Source: Hyphomicrobiales bacterium (GTDB taxonomy: Bacteria > Pseudomonadota > Alphaproteobacteria > Rhizobiales > Rhizobiaceae). From it: a stretch of 64,000 nt of DNA. Of this stretch, positions 26,074 through 35,816 are shown piece after piece. Numbering within the stretch: the stretch's first letter is position 1; the number at the start of each line of letters is the position of its first letter. The notes beneath the pieces were generated by a model. It made no database searches. It was not told the origin of the DNA and saw nothing but the letters and a program-made list of their open reading frames with translations. Made by a program: the position numbers and the translations under genes. The stretch lies in contig UCHV01000018.1 in assembly GCA_900472395.1 (NCBI GenBank), forward strand, positions 145,209 through 209,208, given 5' to 3'.

Positions 26074-27975
26074 GTGACCGAACGCCACGATTTGTTGCGC
26101 GCTGAAAATCTGAGCGTATCGTTCCCATTCTATGGCGGACGTATCGACGCTATTCGTGATTTCAGCCTGCGCATTTCGCCCGGCAAGGTAACGGCGCTGG
26201 TTGGTGAATCCGGATCGGGGAAATCCGTCTTCGGTCGTACGATCCTGGATATCGAGTCCGTTTCCGCGCAGATCGGCGGACGTGTGCTTTTCAACGATCC
26301 GGCCAGTCATGAAGGCCCAATCGATCTTCTTTCATTGCCGCATGACGGAAGGAAGATCCGCTCGATCCGCGGCAATCGCATCGGCATGATTTTTCAGGAA
26401 CCGATGGTTTCGTTTTCGCCGCTGCATACGATCGGCAACCAGATCGAGGAAGCGCTTAAAACGCATACGATCCTGTCGCCTTCGGAGCGCCACGAACGGG
26501 TTATCGAAATGCTCGGGCTCGTCGGCCTTTCCAAGCCGAACAAGGTGTTCAGCATGTATCCTTTCGAGCTTTCGGGTGGCATGCGTCAGCGCGCCATGAT
26601 CGCCATGGCGCTCATCTGTCGACCGGCACTTCTGATCGCCGACGAACCGACCACGGCATTGGACGTGACCATTCAGGCGCAGATCCTGAAACTTCTCAAA
26701 GACCTGCAGTCGCGTCTCGATATGGCGATGCTGCTGATCACCCATGATCTTGGCGTGGTTGCCAATCTTGCGGATGAAGTCGTGGTGGTCTATCGCGGCG
26801 AGGTGATGGAAGCGGGCCCGGTCGACGAGATTTTCCGCAATCCCCAGCACCCCTATCTAAAAGGGCTGATGGCCGCCGTTCCGCATTTCGACATGCAGCC
26901 GGGCGAACGTCTGAAGCCGTTGCGTGATATCGACGTGGATGGCGGCAGGATGCTGGCGAAAAAGAAGGCTGCGGCAGAGCCTGACGCCGGACGTCCGCGT
27001 TCGGATATCCTCTTGTCCGTACGGAATGTGAGCAAGTCGTTTACTGCACGTCGCTCCGGTTTTTTCGGCCTCGGTACGCCGGAAAAAACGCTGGCCGTCA
27101 ATGATGTCAGCTTCGATATCATGCGGGGCGAAAGCCTTGGCCTTGTGGGAGAAAGCGGCTGTGGCAAGACCACGCTCAGCAAGATCCTGATGCGGGGGCT
27201 CACGGCAGATGCGGGAAACGTTGTCTTCAATGGTGCAGATGGGCCGGTCGATGTTCTGCATGCCGAACGAGACGATCTGAAAATCCTGCGCCGGAAGGTG
27301 CAGATGGTGTTTCAGGATCCCGTTTCTTCGCTGTCGCCGCGCATGACGGTGCGCAACATCATCGGCGAACCGCTGCAGATCCACGAAAAAGGCGATGCGG
27401 AGAAACGCACCCGTATCGTCGAGGCGCTGACCAGCGCCATCGGTCTCGACCGCAGCGCTCTCAATCGTTACCCGCACAGCTTTTCAGGCGGTCAGCGTCA
27501 GCGCATCGGTATTGCCCGTGCGCTTGCTCTGGGACCTGAACTGCTGATCTGCGACGAACCGGTCTCGGCGCTGGACGTTTCCATTCAGGCGCAGATCCTC
27601 AACCTCCTGAAGGACCTGAAGAAAGAACTCGGTCTCACCTATCTGTTCATCTCGCACAATCTGGCTGTTGTGAACTACATGGCCGATCGGGTCGCGGTCA
27701 TGTATGCCGGACGTATCGTCGAGATCGGCCCGGTCGAGACGATCATGCAGTCCCCGGTTCATCCCTATACGCGCAAACTGCTGGCCGCCGTCCCTTACCC
27801 GGATCTCGATCGTCCGCTCGATTACGCCACTGTCGGCAGCGCGCTGAAACGCCCGAAATGGGATGCGCCTTTCGATGACGATGACCGGCCGGAAAGTCTG
27901 TCACATGCGGATCTGGGCGGTGGCCACTTCGTTCTGGCGCAACGCAGTGTCGATGCGCGGGAGCTTCGGCCATGA
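26074..27975 (+). CDS. Oligopeptide-type ABC transporter, fused DppD-DppF ATPase
   Basis: A 633-residue tandem ABC ATPase. First domain: Walker A LVGESGSGKSVFG (about residues 45-57), signature LSGGMRQRAMIAMAL, Walker B LLIADEPTTALDVT. Second domain: Walker A GLVGESGCGKTTLSK (about 356-370), signature FSGGQRQRIGIARAL, Walker B LLICDEPVSALDVS. Both domains look competent and carry oligopeptide-type C-terminal extensions (HPYLKGLMAAVP and HPYTRKLLAAVP). The start is a GTG at 26074; no in-frame ATG fits. It overlaps the binding-protein gene (ATGA). It powers import of peptides or similar solutes. Confidence 0.94.
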   Translation: MTERHDLLRAENLSVSFPFYGGRIDAIRDFSLRISPGKVTALVGESGSGKSVFGRTILDIESVSAQIGGRVLFNDPASHEGPIDLLSLPHDGRKIRSIRGNRIGMIFQEPMVSFSPLHTIGNQIEEALKTHTILSPSERHERVIEMLGLVGLSKPNKVFSMYPFELSGGMRQRAMIAMALICRPALLIADEPTTALDVTIQAQILKLLKDLQSRLDMAMLLITHDLGVVANLADEVVVVYRGEVMEAGPVDEIFRNPQHPYLKGLMAAVPHFDMQPGERLKPLRDIDVDGGRMLAKKKAAAEPDAGRPRSDILLSVRNVSKSFTARRSGFFGLGTPEKTLAVNDVSFDIMRGESLGLVGESGCGKTTLSKILMRGLTADAGNVVFNGADGPVDVLHAERDDLKILRRKVQMVFQDPVSSLSPRMTVRNIIGEPLQIHEKGDAEKRTRIVEALTSAIGLDRSALNRYPHSFSGGQRQRIGIARALALGPELLICDEPVSALDVSIQAQILNLLKDLKKELGLTYLFISHNLAVVNYMADRVAVMYAGRIVEIGPVETIMQSPVHPYTRKLLAAVPYPDLDRPLDYATVGSALKRPKWDAPFDDDDRPESLSHADLGGGHFVLAQRSVDARELRP

Positions 27976-29849
27976 TCACGCGTCGCGTTCTGCTTTCCCT
28001 TCTTGCCTCTTGCGCTGCCGTGCCCCTTGCGCGCGCCGCCGGAACGGACGCAAATCTTCAAGCCTCGGCTGTCCCGCCCGGTCCGCCAAAAGCAGCGCGC
28101 GTCATAAACCTGGCATCGCTCGGTCGCGAACCCGGCAAGCGCGGCGGCACCGTGCGCATGCTGATCGGCGGCCAGCGCGATATCCGCATGATGCCGATCA
28201 ACGGTTACGCACGCCTGGTCGGTTATGACGAACATCTCAATCCGCTGCCGGATATTCTCGAAAGCTTTGAAGTCGAGCACTCGAAAATCTTCACCTTTCG
28301 CCTGCGTGAAGGCCATCGCTGGTCGGATGGCAGCCCGTTCACGACGGAGGATTTCCGTTACGTCTGGGAAGACATGTTCCACAACAAGGAACTGCATCGC
28401 GGCGGCATCCCGGCCGAGATGATTGTCGACGGTGCCGAACCGCGCTTCGAAATCCTCGATGAACGGACAGTGCGTTATTCCTGGGACACGCCAAACCCGG
28501 ATTTTCTGGCACAACAGGCCGCCCCGTCGCCCACGCGGCTGATGATGCCGGCGGCATATATGAAGCAGTTCCATCCAAAGTATCAGGATGCGGAAACGCT
28601 GGCCAAGCTGATGAAGGCCAATCGCCTTGAAGACTGGTCATCGCTCCACCAGTTCATGGGGCGTACCGTGAGGCCGGAAAATCCCGATTTGCCGACGCTC
28701 GAACCATGGTGCCCGCGCACCAAGCCGCCGGCTCAACAGTTCATTTTCGAGCGCAATCCGCATTTTCACCGGGTCGATGAAAACGGGGTGCAATTGCCCT
28801 ACATCGATCAGTTCGTGCTCAATGTCAGTTCGCCTGGCCTGATTGCCGCCAAGGCCGGTTCGGGCGAAAGCGACCTGCAGATCGCCAATATCGATTTTGC
28901 CGACTACACTTTCCTGAAAAGCTCCGAAAAGCGCTTTCCGGTTCACGTCAATCTGTGGAAGCGCACACAAGGTTCGCGCATCGCGTTGATGCCCAATCTC
29001 AACTGCAAGGACGAGGTCTGGCGCAAGCTGTTTTACGACGTGCGCTTCAGGCGCGCGCTGTCGCTGGCCATCGATCGCAGCGAGATCAACAAGGCGGTGT
29101 TTTACGGTATTGCCAAGGAAAGCGCCAACACGGTGCTGCCGGAAAGCCGGCTTTATCGCGCAGAATATGCGCAAGCCTATACCGCGCATGATCCGGAAAC
29201 GGCCAATCGCCTGCTTGACGAGGCAGGGCTGGAGCGCCGCAACGAGAAGGGGCTGCGGTTACTGCCGGATGGCCGCGTTGCGCATGTCACCATCGAGACG
29301 GCCGGCGAGGATTCGTTCGAAAGCGATGTGCTTGAACTGGTCGCCGATCACCTTTTCCAGGTCGGTATTGCCATTCATGTCAGAGCGACGCAGCGCGAGT
29401 TGTTCCGGCGCCGCATTCGTGGCGGCGAAACGATCATGTCCGTCTGGCAGGGCCTGGATAACGGCGTGCCGACAGCCGACATGTCGCCGCAGGAACTGGC
29501 TCCGACCGCCGATGACCAGCTGTTCTGGCCGAACTGGGGGCTGAACTACATGTCGGGCGGCGGCGATGGCAATCCGCCGGATATGCCGGAAGCGATCCAG
29601 TTGCTCGATCTTCTGAAAGAATGGCGTCGTAGCGGTGAAACCGGCGAACGTGAGGAGATCTGGCACAAGATGCTGTCGATCTTCACCGATCAGGTTTTCA
29701 CCATCGGCATCGTCAATGCGGCGCTGCAGCCGGTGGTCAGTTCGTCGAAGCTGCGCAACATGCCGTCGCGCGGTCTCTTCTGTTTCGATCCCTATTCCTA
29801 TCTCGGCGTTTACATGCCGGATACGTTCTGGTTCGGGGAGAGTGCCTGA
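27972..29849 (+). CDS. Oligopeptide-type ABC transporter substrate-binding protein (SBP family 5)
   Basis: A 625-residue periplasmic binding protein, at the long end of family 5. The N-terminus MITRRVLLSLLASCAAVPLARAA is a signal peptide with an Arg-Arg pair that could be Tat-type. Family landmarks include FRLREGHRWSDGSPFTTEDF (near residue 115), ALSLAIDRSEINKAVFYG (near 365) and the domain with RATQRELFRRRIRGGE. The ligand is not predictable; the neighbouring glycosyltransferases make a glycopeptide or cell-wall fragment an attractive but untested possibility. It overlaps both flanking transporter genes by one to four bases. Confidence 0.9.
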   Translation: MITRRVLLSLLASCAAVPLARAAGTDANLQASAVPPGPPKAARVINLASLGREPGKRGGTVRMLIGGQRDIRMMPINGYARLVGYDEHLNPLPDILESFEVEHSKIFTFRLREGHRWSDGSPFTTEDFRYVWEDMFHNKELHRGGIPAEMIVDGAEPRFEILDERTVRYSWDTPNPDFLAQQAAPSPTRLMMPAAYMKQFHPKYQDAETLAKLMKANRLEDWSSLHQFMGRTVRPENPDLPTLEPWCPRTKPPAQQFIFERNPHFHRVDENGVQLPYIDQFVLNVSSPGLIAAKAGSGESDLQIANIDFADYTFLKSSEKRFPVHVNLWKRTQGSRIALMPNLNCKDEVWRKLFYDVRFRRALSLAIDRSEINKAVFYGIAKESANTVLPESRLYRAEYAQAYTAHDPETANRLLDEAGLERRNEKGLRLLPDGRVAHVTIETAGEDSFESDVLELVADHLFQVGIAIHVRATQRELFRRRIRGGETIMSVWQGLDNGVPTADMSPQELAPTADDQLFWPNWGLNYMSGGGDGNPPDMPEAIQLLDLLKEWRRSGETGEREEIWHKMLSIFTDQVFTIGIVNAALQPVVSSSKLRNMPSRGLFCFDPYSYLGVYMPDTFWFGESA

Positions 29850-30847
29850 TGCTGCGATACATTCTCTGGCGCATCCTGGTTATGATCCCGACACTGCTTT
29901 TGATTTCGATGCTGGTTTTCACCATCATCGAATTGCCGCCGGGCGATTATTTCGAAAGTTACATCGAGGAATTGCGGGCTGTCGGCGAAAAGGCCGACCT
30001 GCAGGAAATCGAGGACCTGCGCGCGCGCTACGGTTACGACAAGCCGATGCCGATCCGCTATCTCAACTGGGTCGGCGGCATGTTGGTCGGCGATTTCGGG
30101 TATTCCTTCGAATACCGCCTGCCGGTCAGTGAGGTCGTTGGCGATCGACTGTGGCTCACGGTTCTGGTTTCCTTCGTCACCATCGCACTCACCTGGATCA
30201 TCGCGTTTCCGATCGGCGTCTATTCCGCCACCCGCCAGTATAGCTGGGGCGACTATGGGCTGACGCTGTTCGGTCTGATCGGCATCGCCGTGCCAAACTT
30301 CATTTTTGCACTGATCCTGATGTATTTCGCCAATATGTGGTTTGGCACGACCATCGGCCATCTGATGGACCAGAAATATCTCAACCAGCCGATGAGCTGG
30401 GACAAGTTCTGGTCGATCCTCGAGCATCTGTGGATCCCGGTCATCATCATCGGCACCGCCGGCACCGCCGCAATGGTGCGGCGTCTGCGCGCCAACCTGC
30501 TCGATGAGTTGCAGAAGCAATATGTCATGACCGCCCGCGCCAAGGGCCTGCATCCGATGAAGGTGCTCGTCAAATATCCGCTGCGCATGTCGCTCAACTT
30601 CTTCATCTCGGATATCGGTTCCATCCTGCCGTCGATCATTTCGGGCGCGGAAATCACTGCAGTCGTTCTTTCGCTGGAAACCACCGGCCCAATGTTGATC
30701 AAGGCGTTGCAGAGTCAGGATATGTATCTCGCCGGTTCGTTCCTGATGTTCCTCGCCTTTCTGACTGTCATCGGAGTGCTGGTTTCCGATATCGCGCTGG
30801 CACTGTTTGATCCGCGCATCCGCCTGAGGGGAGGGGCCACCAAGTGA
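29849..30847 (+). CDS. Oligopeptide-type ABC transporter permease, DppB-like
   Basis: A 332-residue inner-membrane permease. N-terminal helix LWRILVMIPTLLLISMLVFTIIELPPGD, a periplasmic section with YGYDKPMPIRYLNWVGGMLVGDFGYSF, then helices and the cytoplasmic EAA loop LLDELQKQYVMTARAKGLHP (about residues 213-232) that contacts the ATPase. It is the DppB/OppB partner of the following permease. Starts in the stop of the binding-protein gene and overlaps the next gene by 4 bases. Confidence 0.92.
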   Translation: MLRYILWRILVMIPTLLLISMLVFTIIELPPGDYFESYIEELRAVGEKADLQEIEDLRARYGYDKPMPIRYLNWVGGMLVGDFGYSFEYRLPVSEVVGDRLWLTVLVSFVTIALTWIIAFPIGVYSATRQYSWGDYGLTLFGLIGIAVPNFIFALILMYFANMWFGTTIGHLMDQKYLNQPMSWDKFWSILEHLWIPVIIIGTAGTAAMVRRLRANLLDELQKQYVMTARAKGLHPMKVLVKYPLRMSLNFFISDIGSILPSIISGAEITAVVLSLETTGPMLIKALQSQDMYLAGSFLMFLAFLTVIGVLVSDIALALFDPRIRLRGGATK

Positions 30848-32013
30848 AGCCCATGCTCCCGCAAAGCGGTGCACCGCTTGACCATTACGTCTCGACGGCA
30901 CCGTTCGATCCCTACGCAAACGAAACATCTGCAGGCTCCAACGCCTATACGGAGGCCTCGCAGCTGCGGCTGATGTGGTGGCGGTTCAAGCGCCACCGGC
31001 TGGCGCTGATTTCCGGCATCCTGTTGGCTGTTGCCTATCTGTCGATCATCATCGTCGAGTTTCTGGCGCCCTATAACCTGCATACCCGCAACATCGACAG
31101 CATCTATTCGCCGCCGCAATCCGTGCATCTCTTCCATGATGGTACGTTCGTCGGGCCGTTCGTCTACAAGCAAAGCATGCAGCTCGACATGACGACACTG
31201 AAGCGTGTCTATACCGACACGAATATCGTCCAGCCGCTGCGTTTTTTCTGTCATGGCGATCCCTATCGCTTCTGGGGCGCGATCGCCTCCGACCGTCATT
31301 TCGTCTGCCCGGCCGAAGGTGGCGATTTCTTCCTGCTTGGCACCGATCGCCTCGGTCGCGATGTGCTTTCGCGCATTCTTTACGGCGCCCGCATTTCGCT
31401 CACCATCGGCCTTCTCGGCATCACCACGAGCTTCATTCTCGGTATTGTGATCGGCGGCCTTGCCGGTTATCGCGGCGGCGTGTTCGATCTCATCGTCCAG
31501 CGCATCATCGAGGTGCTGCAGTCCATTCCCAGCATTCCGTTGTGGCTGGCGCTCGCGGCCATATTGCCGCTGACCTGGAGCCCGTTGCTGATCTATCTCG
31601 GCATCACCTTCATCCTCGGCCTGCTTGACTGGACGGGGCTGGCACGCGCCGTCCGCTCGAAACTGTTTTCGCTGCGCGAAGAGGACTATGTCCTTGCGGC
31701 ACAGCTGATGGGGGCGAGCAAGACACGCATCATCGGCCGCCATCTCGTGCCCGGTTTCATGTCACATCTTATCGCCAGCGCCACGCTTGCCATCCCGGGA
31801 ATGATCCTCGGAGAAACCACGCTCAGCTTCCTTGGACTTGGTCTGCGTGCACCGATCACAAGCTGGGGTGTCTTGCTCACGGAAGCGCGGACGGTTAACG
31901 TGATCGCCCTCTATCCATGGCTCCTGTTTCCGGTCATCCCGGTGATCGTGGTGATCCTGGCATTCAACTTTCTGGGAGACGGCTTGCGTGACGCGGCCGA
32001 TCCCTACAAGTGA
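30844..32013 (+). CDS. Oligopeptide-type ABC transporter permease, DppC-like
   Basis: A 389-residue permease, about 90 longer than most DppC proteins. After the first membrane helix (LALISGILLAVAYLSIIIVEF, about 54-74) there is a periplasmic stretch of about 95 residues with two cysteines (FFCHGDP and FVCPAEG) before the DppC-conserved FFLLGTDRLGRDVLSRILYGAR. Five helices follow, with the EAA loop EEDYVLAAQLMGASKTRIIG. The insertion is similar in placement to that of long oligopeptide permeases of the YejE type. It is the last transporter gene and is followed 39 bases later by the glycosyltransferase genes. Confidence 0.9.
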   Translation: MKPMLPQSGAPLDHYVSTAPFDPYANETSAGSNAYTEASQLRLMWWRFKRHRLALISGILLAVAYLSIIIVEFLAPYNLHTRNIDSIYSPPQSVHLFHDGTFVGPFVYKQSMQLDMTTLKRVYTDTNIVQPLRFFCHGDPYRFWGAIASDRHFVCPAEGGDFFLLGTDRLGRDVLSRILYGARISLTIGLLGITTSFILGIVIGGLAGYRGGVFDLIVQRIIEVLQSIPSIPLWLALAAILPLTWSPLLIYLGITFILGLLDWTGLARAVRSKLFSLREEDYVLAAQLMGASKTRIIGRHLVPGFMSHLIASATLAIPGMILGETTLSFLGLGLRAPITSWGVLLTEARTVNVIALYPWLLFPVIPVIVVILAFNFLGDGLRDAADPYK

Positions 32014-32052
32014 CACGCATTGCATTCGTATAATCTGAAACGAAAGAACCAC

Positions 32053-33261
32053 ATGACGCGCCGTCTCGATAACGCTCGCATCCTCATGTACAGCCATGAC
32101 ACGTTCGGACTCGGCCACTTACGCCGCTGTCGCGCCATCGCCCATTCACTGGTCGAGGATTATCGTGGTCTCAACGTACTGATCATTTCCGGCGCCACCA
32201 TTGCCGGAGCCTTCGATTATCGCGCCCGCGTCGATTTCGTAAAAATCCCTTCGGTCATCAAGCTGCGCAACGGCGAATACACGTCGATGGACCAGCATAT
32301 CGATCTTCAGGAAACCCTGAAGATGCGCCAGTCCATCATCCGTCATACGGCCGAAACCTTCGATCCCGACATCTTCATCATCGACAAGGAACCGCTTGGC
32401 CTGCGCGGCGAGGTCGAGGATACGCTGGCCTATCTGAAAACCCGCGGCGCCAAGCTCGTTCTCGGCCTGCGCGAAGTCATGGATGCGCCACATCTCCTGG
32501 ACAAGGAATGGCAGCGCAACGACGTGATGCGCAAGATCGGCCAGTATTACGACGATATCTGGGTTTATGGCCCGCCGGAGTTTTATGATCCGCTGGCCGG
32601 CCTCGATGCGCCGCAGAATGTCCGCTCAAAAATGAGTTTCGTCGGTTTCCTGCAGCGCGCCGTCGGTGAAGGCGTGCAGTCCGATCACCGCCAGAAGGGC
32701 GATTACATTCTCGTCACCACAGGTGGCGGCGGCGATGGCGCCGATCTCGTTCAGGAAGTCATTGCCGGCTACGAAGCCGATCCGACCTTCACGCAGAAGG
32801 CACTGATCGTCCTTGGCCCCTATATGCCGGCGGAACAGCGCCACCGCTTGCAGGAGGCCGCCGCGCGTGTCGGACCGCTCGAAGTCATCGAGTTCGACAA
32901 CCGCATGGAAGATCTGGTCGCCAATGCCAAGGCCGTAGTCGCCATGGGCGGATACAATACCTATTGCGAGATCCTTTCCTTCGACAAACCGGCGTTGATC
33001 GTGCCGCGTACCCAGCCGCGCGAAGAGCAGTTGATCCGGGCAAAGCGCGCCACCGAGCTTGGTCTCGTCACCATGCTGCTGCCGGAGGAATCGGCCGACC
33101 CCAAACGCATGGCGCAGGCGTTGCGTAATCTTCTTGACCAGCCGGCTCCTTCCGCCGGTGATCCAAGTCTCAGGCTTGAAGGTCTTGCTCATATCTCGAC
33201 CATGGTCGGTGACTGGATGAACCGCCGCGATGGCGATCATCTTACGGTCGTGCAGGGCTGA
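32053..33261 (+). CDS. MurG/GT28-like glycosyltransferase (COG4671 type), copy 1
   Basis: A 402-residue predicted GT-B glycosyltransferase of the COG4671 type. N-terminal MYSHDTFGLGHLRRCRAIAH is the glycine/histidine-rich first loop; ILVTTGGGGDGADLV (near residue 215) opens the C-terminal domain, and VVAMGGYNTYCEIL followed by PREEQLIRAKRA (near 300-330) is the nucleotide-sugar binding pattern seen in MurG-like enzymes. No signal peptide. The start at ATG 32053 is preferred, with an in-frame ATG at 32020 possible. It lies 39 bases downstream of the permease and 7 bases before the GT4 gene. The acceptor is unknown. Confidence 0.8.
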   Translation: MTRRLDNARILMYSHDTFGLGHLRRCRAIAHSLVEDYRGLNVLIISGATIAGAFDYRARVDFVKIPSVIKLRNGEYTSMDQHIDLQETLKMRQSIIRHTAETFDPDIFIIDKEPLGLRGEVEDTLAYLKTRGAKLVLGLREVMDAPHLLDKEWQRNDVMRKIGQYYDDIWVYGPPEFYDPLAGLDAPQNVRSKMSFVGFLQRAVGEGVQSDHRQKGDYILVTTGGGGDGADLVQEVIAGYEADPTFTQKALIVLGPYMPAEQRHRLQEAAARVGPLEVIEFDNRMEDLVANAKAVVAMGGYNTYCEILSFDKPALIVPRTQPREEQLIRAKRATELGLVTMLLPEESADPKRMAQALRNLLDQPAPSAGDPSLRLEGLAHISTMVGDWMNRRDGDHLTVVQG

Positions 33262-33268
33262 TCCCGGA

Positions 33269-34513
33269 ATGCCGGAATTGAAGAAGATCGTCGTCCTTCT
33301 GAAGGGTTATCCGCGCCTTTCGGAAACCTTTATCGCGCAGGAACTTCTGGGGCTGGAACGGGCCGGGTTGTCGCTCGAGCTGTTTTCCATGCGCCGCCCC
33401 ACCGATAAGAAACGCCATCCGATCCACGACGAGATCCGTGCACCGGTCAAATACCTGCCGGAATATCTGCACGAGGAACCGCTTCGGGTTTTGAGCTCGC
33501 TTGCCAAGGCCGTGCGCAAACCGGGTTTTGGCAAGGCAGTGCGCCAGTTTCTGTCCGATCTGCCGCGCGATTTCTCGCGCAATCGGTTTCGCCGCTTCGG
33601 CCAGGCTGCAGTGCTGGTGGCTGAATGGCCGGAAGGTGCCGACTGGCTTTACGTGCATTTCATCCACACGCCCGGTTCGGTCGGTGCTTATGCCGGGATG
33701 ATCGCCAACATTCCATGGTCGGTGTCGGCGCATGCCAAGGATATCTGGACCTCTCCCGCATGGGATTTGCAAAACAAGCTGCAGCAAGCCGATTGGGCGG
33801 TTACCTGCACCCGTGCCGGTTTCGATCACCTGAGTGAACTGGCCGGTCGCGATGGTGTGGTAAACCTCGCCTATCACGGTCTCGATCTAGACCGTTTCCC
33901 GGTGTTTTCGGCCAAACAGAATGTTCGCGACGGGTCTTCGCAAGGGGACCCTGCCATTATCCTGTCCGTTGGCCGCGCGGTCCAAAAGAAAGGATACGAT
34001 ACGCTGTTGAATGCCTTGGCCATGCTGCCAAAGGACCTGCACTGGCGCTTCCGCCACATCGGTGGCGGTGAACAGCTTGCTGCCTTGAAAACGCAGGCCG
34101 AAGGGCTTGGTATTGCCGACCGTATCGAATGGTTCGGCGCGCTGGCACAGGTGGAAGTGCTGGAACACGACCGTAACAGCGACGTGTTTGCGCTCGCCTC
34201 CCGCATTACCGATGACGGCGATCGCGATGGTCTGCCGAACGTGTTGGTCGAGGCAGCCAGCCAGCGCATGGCCTGCGTGGCAACCGCTCAGGCCGGCATT
34301 TCCGAACTTTTCATCGATGGTGAAAACGGCCTACTGGTGCCGCCGGAAGACCCGGCAGCCCTTGCGGTGGCCCTTGAGCGAATGATCCGCGATCCAGCGC
34401 TGCGGCAACGGTTAGGCGATGCCGCCGAAGAACGCGTGCGTCACGAGTTCGATCACCGCGCGAGCATTCGCCAGCTTGAAACGTTGTTTGCCGCACACCG
34501 CGGAAAGGCCTGA
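33269..34513 (+). CDS. GT4-family glycosyltransferase
   Basis: A 414-residue GT-B glycosyltransferase. The N-terminus KIVVLLKGYPRLSETFIAQE is typical of exopolysaccharide/colanic-acid type GT4 enzymes. In the C-terminal domain, SVGRAVQKKGYDTLLNALAM and NVLVEAASQRMACVATAQAG followed by ISELFIDGENGLLVPPED give the donor-binding EX7E motif. Cytoplasmic, without membrane helices. It sits between two COG4671-type glycosyltransferase genes, 7 bases after the first and 1 base before the next, so the three probably add successive sugars to one acceptor. Confidence 0.87.
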   Translation: MPELKKIVVLLKGYPRLSETFIAQELLGLERAGLSLELFSMRRPTDKKRHPIHDEIRAPVKYLPEYLHEEPLRVLSSLAKAVRKPGFGKAVRQFLSDLPRDFSRNRFRRFGQAAVLVAEWPEGADWLYVHFIHTPGSVGAYAGMIANIPWSVSAHAKDIWTSPAWDLQNKLQQADWAVTCTRAGFDHLSELAGRDGVVNLAYHGLDLDRFPVFSAKQNVRDGSSQGDPAIILSVGRAVQKKGYDTLLNALAMLPKDLHWRFRHIGGGEQLAALKTQAEGLGIADRIEWFGALAQVEVLEHDRNSDVFALASRITDDGDRDGLPNVLVEAASQRMACVATAQAGISELFIDGENGLLVPPEDPAALAVALERMIRDPALRQRLGDAAEERVRHEFDHRASIRQLETLFAAHRGKA

Positions 34514-34514
34514 C

Positions 34515-35684
34515 ATGACCACGAACGGGAACCGGCAGCCGCGCGTCTTTTTTTATGTCCAGCACCTGCTCGGCATCGGCCATCTGGCCCGTGCCAGCCG
34601 CATTGCCGCAGCTCTGGTGGAAGATGGCTTTGCCGTCACGCTGGTCACCGGCGGCCTGCCGGTCAAAGGATTTCCGGGGCCGGGCATCGATCACGTGGAG
34701 CTGCCGCCTGTTGCCACAGGTGTGGAATTCGCCGGTCTGGCACAGGCGGATGGTATGCCGGTCGACAAGGCTTTTGAAGAGACGCGCACAAAGATGCTTC
34801 TCGATGCCTTTCATCGAATAAAGCCAGATGTGGTGATTACCGAGGCCTTTCCTTTCGGCCGCCGTCAGGTGCGTTTCGAACTCCTGCCATTGCTGGATGC
34901 CATCGAAACCGCCAACCCGCGTCCCATCGTCTGCGCCTCGCTGCGTGATATCCTGCAGGAAAACCGCAAACCCGGTCGCGATCAGGAAACCGTCGATCTC
35001 GTGCAAAAACACTTCGACCACGTTCTTGTTCACGGCGACCCCACCTTCGCCCGGATCGAAGACACGTTTCCGCTGGCAGGCCGGATCACCGACCGCGTCA
35101 TCTATACCGGAATGGTCGCTCCACCGGCCCCAAAACCATCGGAAGAGCGTTTCGATATCGTCGTGTCCGCCGGTGGTGGCGTGGTCGGTGCTGCCCTGAT
35201 GCAGGCGGCCGTTGCTGCTTCCGTCGATTTCGATCCGGCATTGAAATGGTGTTTCATCACCGGACCCAACCTGCCACAGGCGGATTTCGACAATCTTGCT
35301 GCGAGCACGGCGGACAACATCGCGCTTTTCCGTTTCCGTCCGGATTTCCCCAATCTGCTGGCGGCGGCGTCTCTGTCCATCTCGCAAGCCGGTTACAATA
35401 CCGTTGGAGACCTGCTGCAAACCTCCTGCCGCCTGCTTCTCGTGCCCTTTGCTACCGGCGGCGAAACCGAACAGACGGAGCGTGCGCAAAAGCTCAAGGC
35501 AATGGGGCTTGCCGTCGTCGTGGAGGAAGCGTGCCTGTCGAAGGACAGCATGTCGGCAGCCATAACCGAGGCGTTGAAACTGCCGCCGCCATCCTCCGTC
35601 GATATTCAAATGGACGGTGCGCGCAATACGGCGCGGATCCTGCGTGACCTCCTTGCACGGCAGGCCCGCCCGGTAAAGGGGTAG
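34515..35684 (+). CDS. MurG/GT28-like glycosyltransferase (COG4671 type), copy 2
   Basis: A 389-residue paralogue of the 32053-33261 product. It shares the YVQHLLGIGHLARASRIAA entry loop, the IVVSAGGGVVGAALMQAAV glycine turn (about residues 213-231) and SQAGYNTVGDLLQTSCRLLL followed by GGETEQTERAQKLKAMGLA, a UDP-sugar-binding Gln/Glu pattern. It starts one base after the GT4 stop. The presence of two paralogues around a GT4 enzyme suggests related but distinct linkages. It is the last gene of the run; no clear terminator is visible before 35817. Confidence 0.8.
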   Translation: MTTNGNRQPRVFFYVQHLLGIGHLARASRIAAALVEDGFAVTLVTGGLPVKGFPGPGIDHVELPPVATGVEFAGLAQADGMPVDKAFEETRTKMLLDAFHRIKPDVVITEAFPFGRRQVRFELLPLLDAIETANPRPIVCASLRDILQENRKPGRDQETVDLVQKHFDHVLVHGDPTFARIEDTFPLAGRITDRVIYTGMVAPPAPKPSEERFDIVVSAGGGVVGAALMQAAVAASVDFDPALKWCFITGPNLPQADFDNLAASTADNIALFRFRPDFPNLLAAASLSISQAGYNTVGDLLQTSCRLLLVPFATGGETEQTERAQKLKAMGLAVVVEEACLSKDSMSAAITEALKLPPPSSVDIQMDGARNTARILRDLLARQARPVKG

Positions 35685-35816
35685 GCCGTCTCTCGATCTT
35701 GAAAGTCATGCGTCAATTCTTTCAAGTGCTTGCCTCACCAAAATTGCCTTTTGGCAATCGGGAACAACCTTCCTCCATCGGCGTTGAGCGTGATCGACGC
35801 TGGAGGAGGACGCCCG

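Noticed and set aside
17885..35684. Classical capsule (Kps/Wzx-Wzy) or O-antigen locus
   Set aside because: No flippase, polymerase, chain-length protein or functional export ABC ATPase was found.
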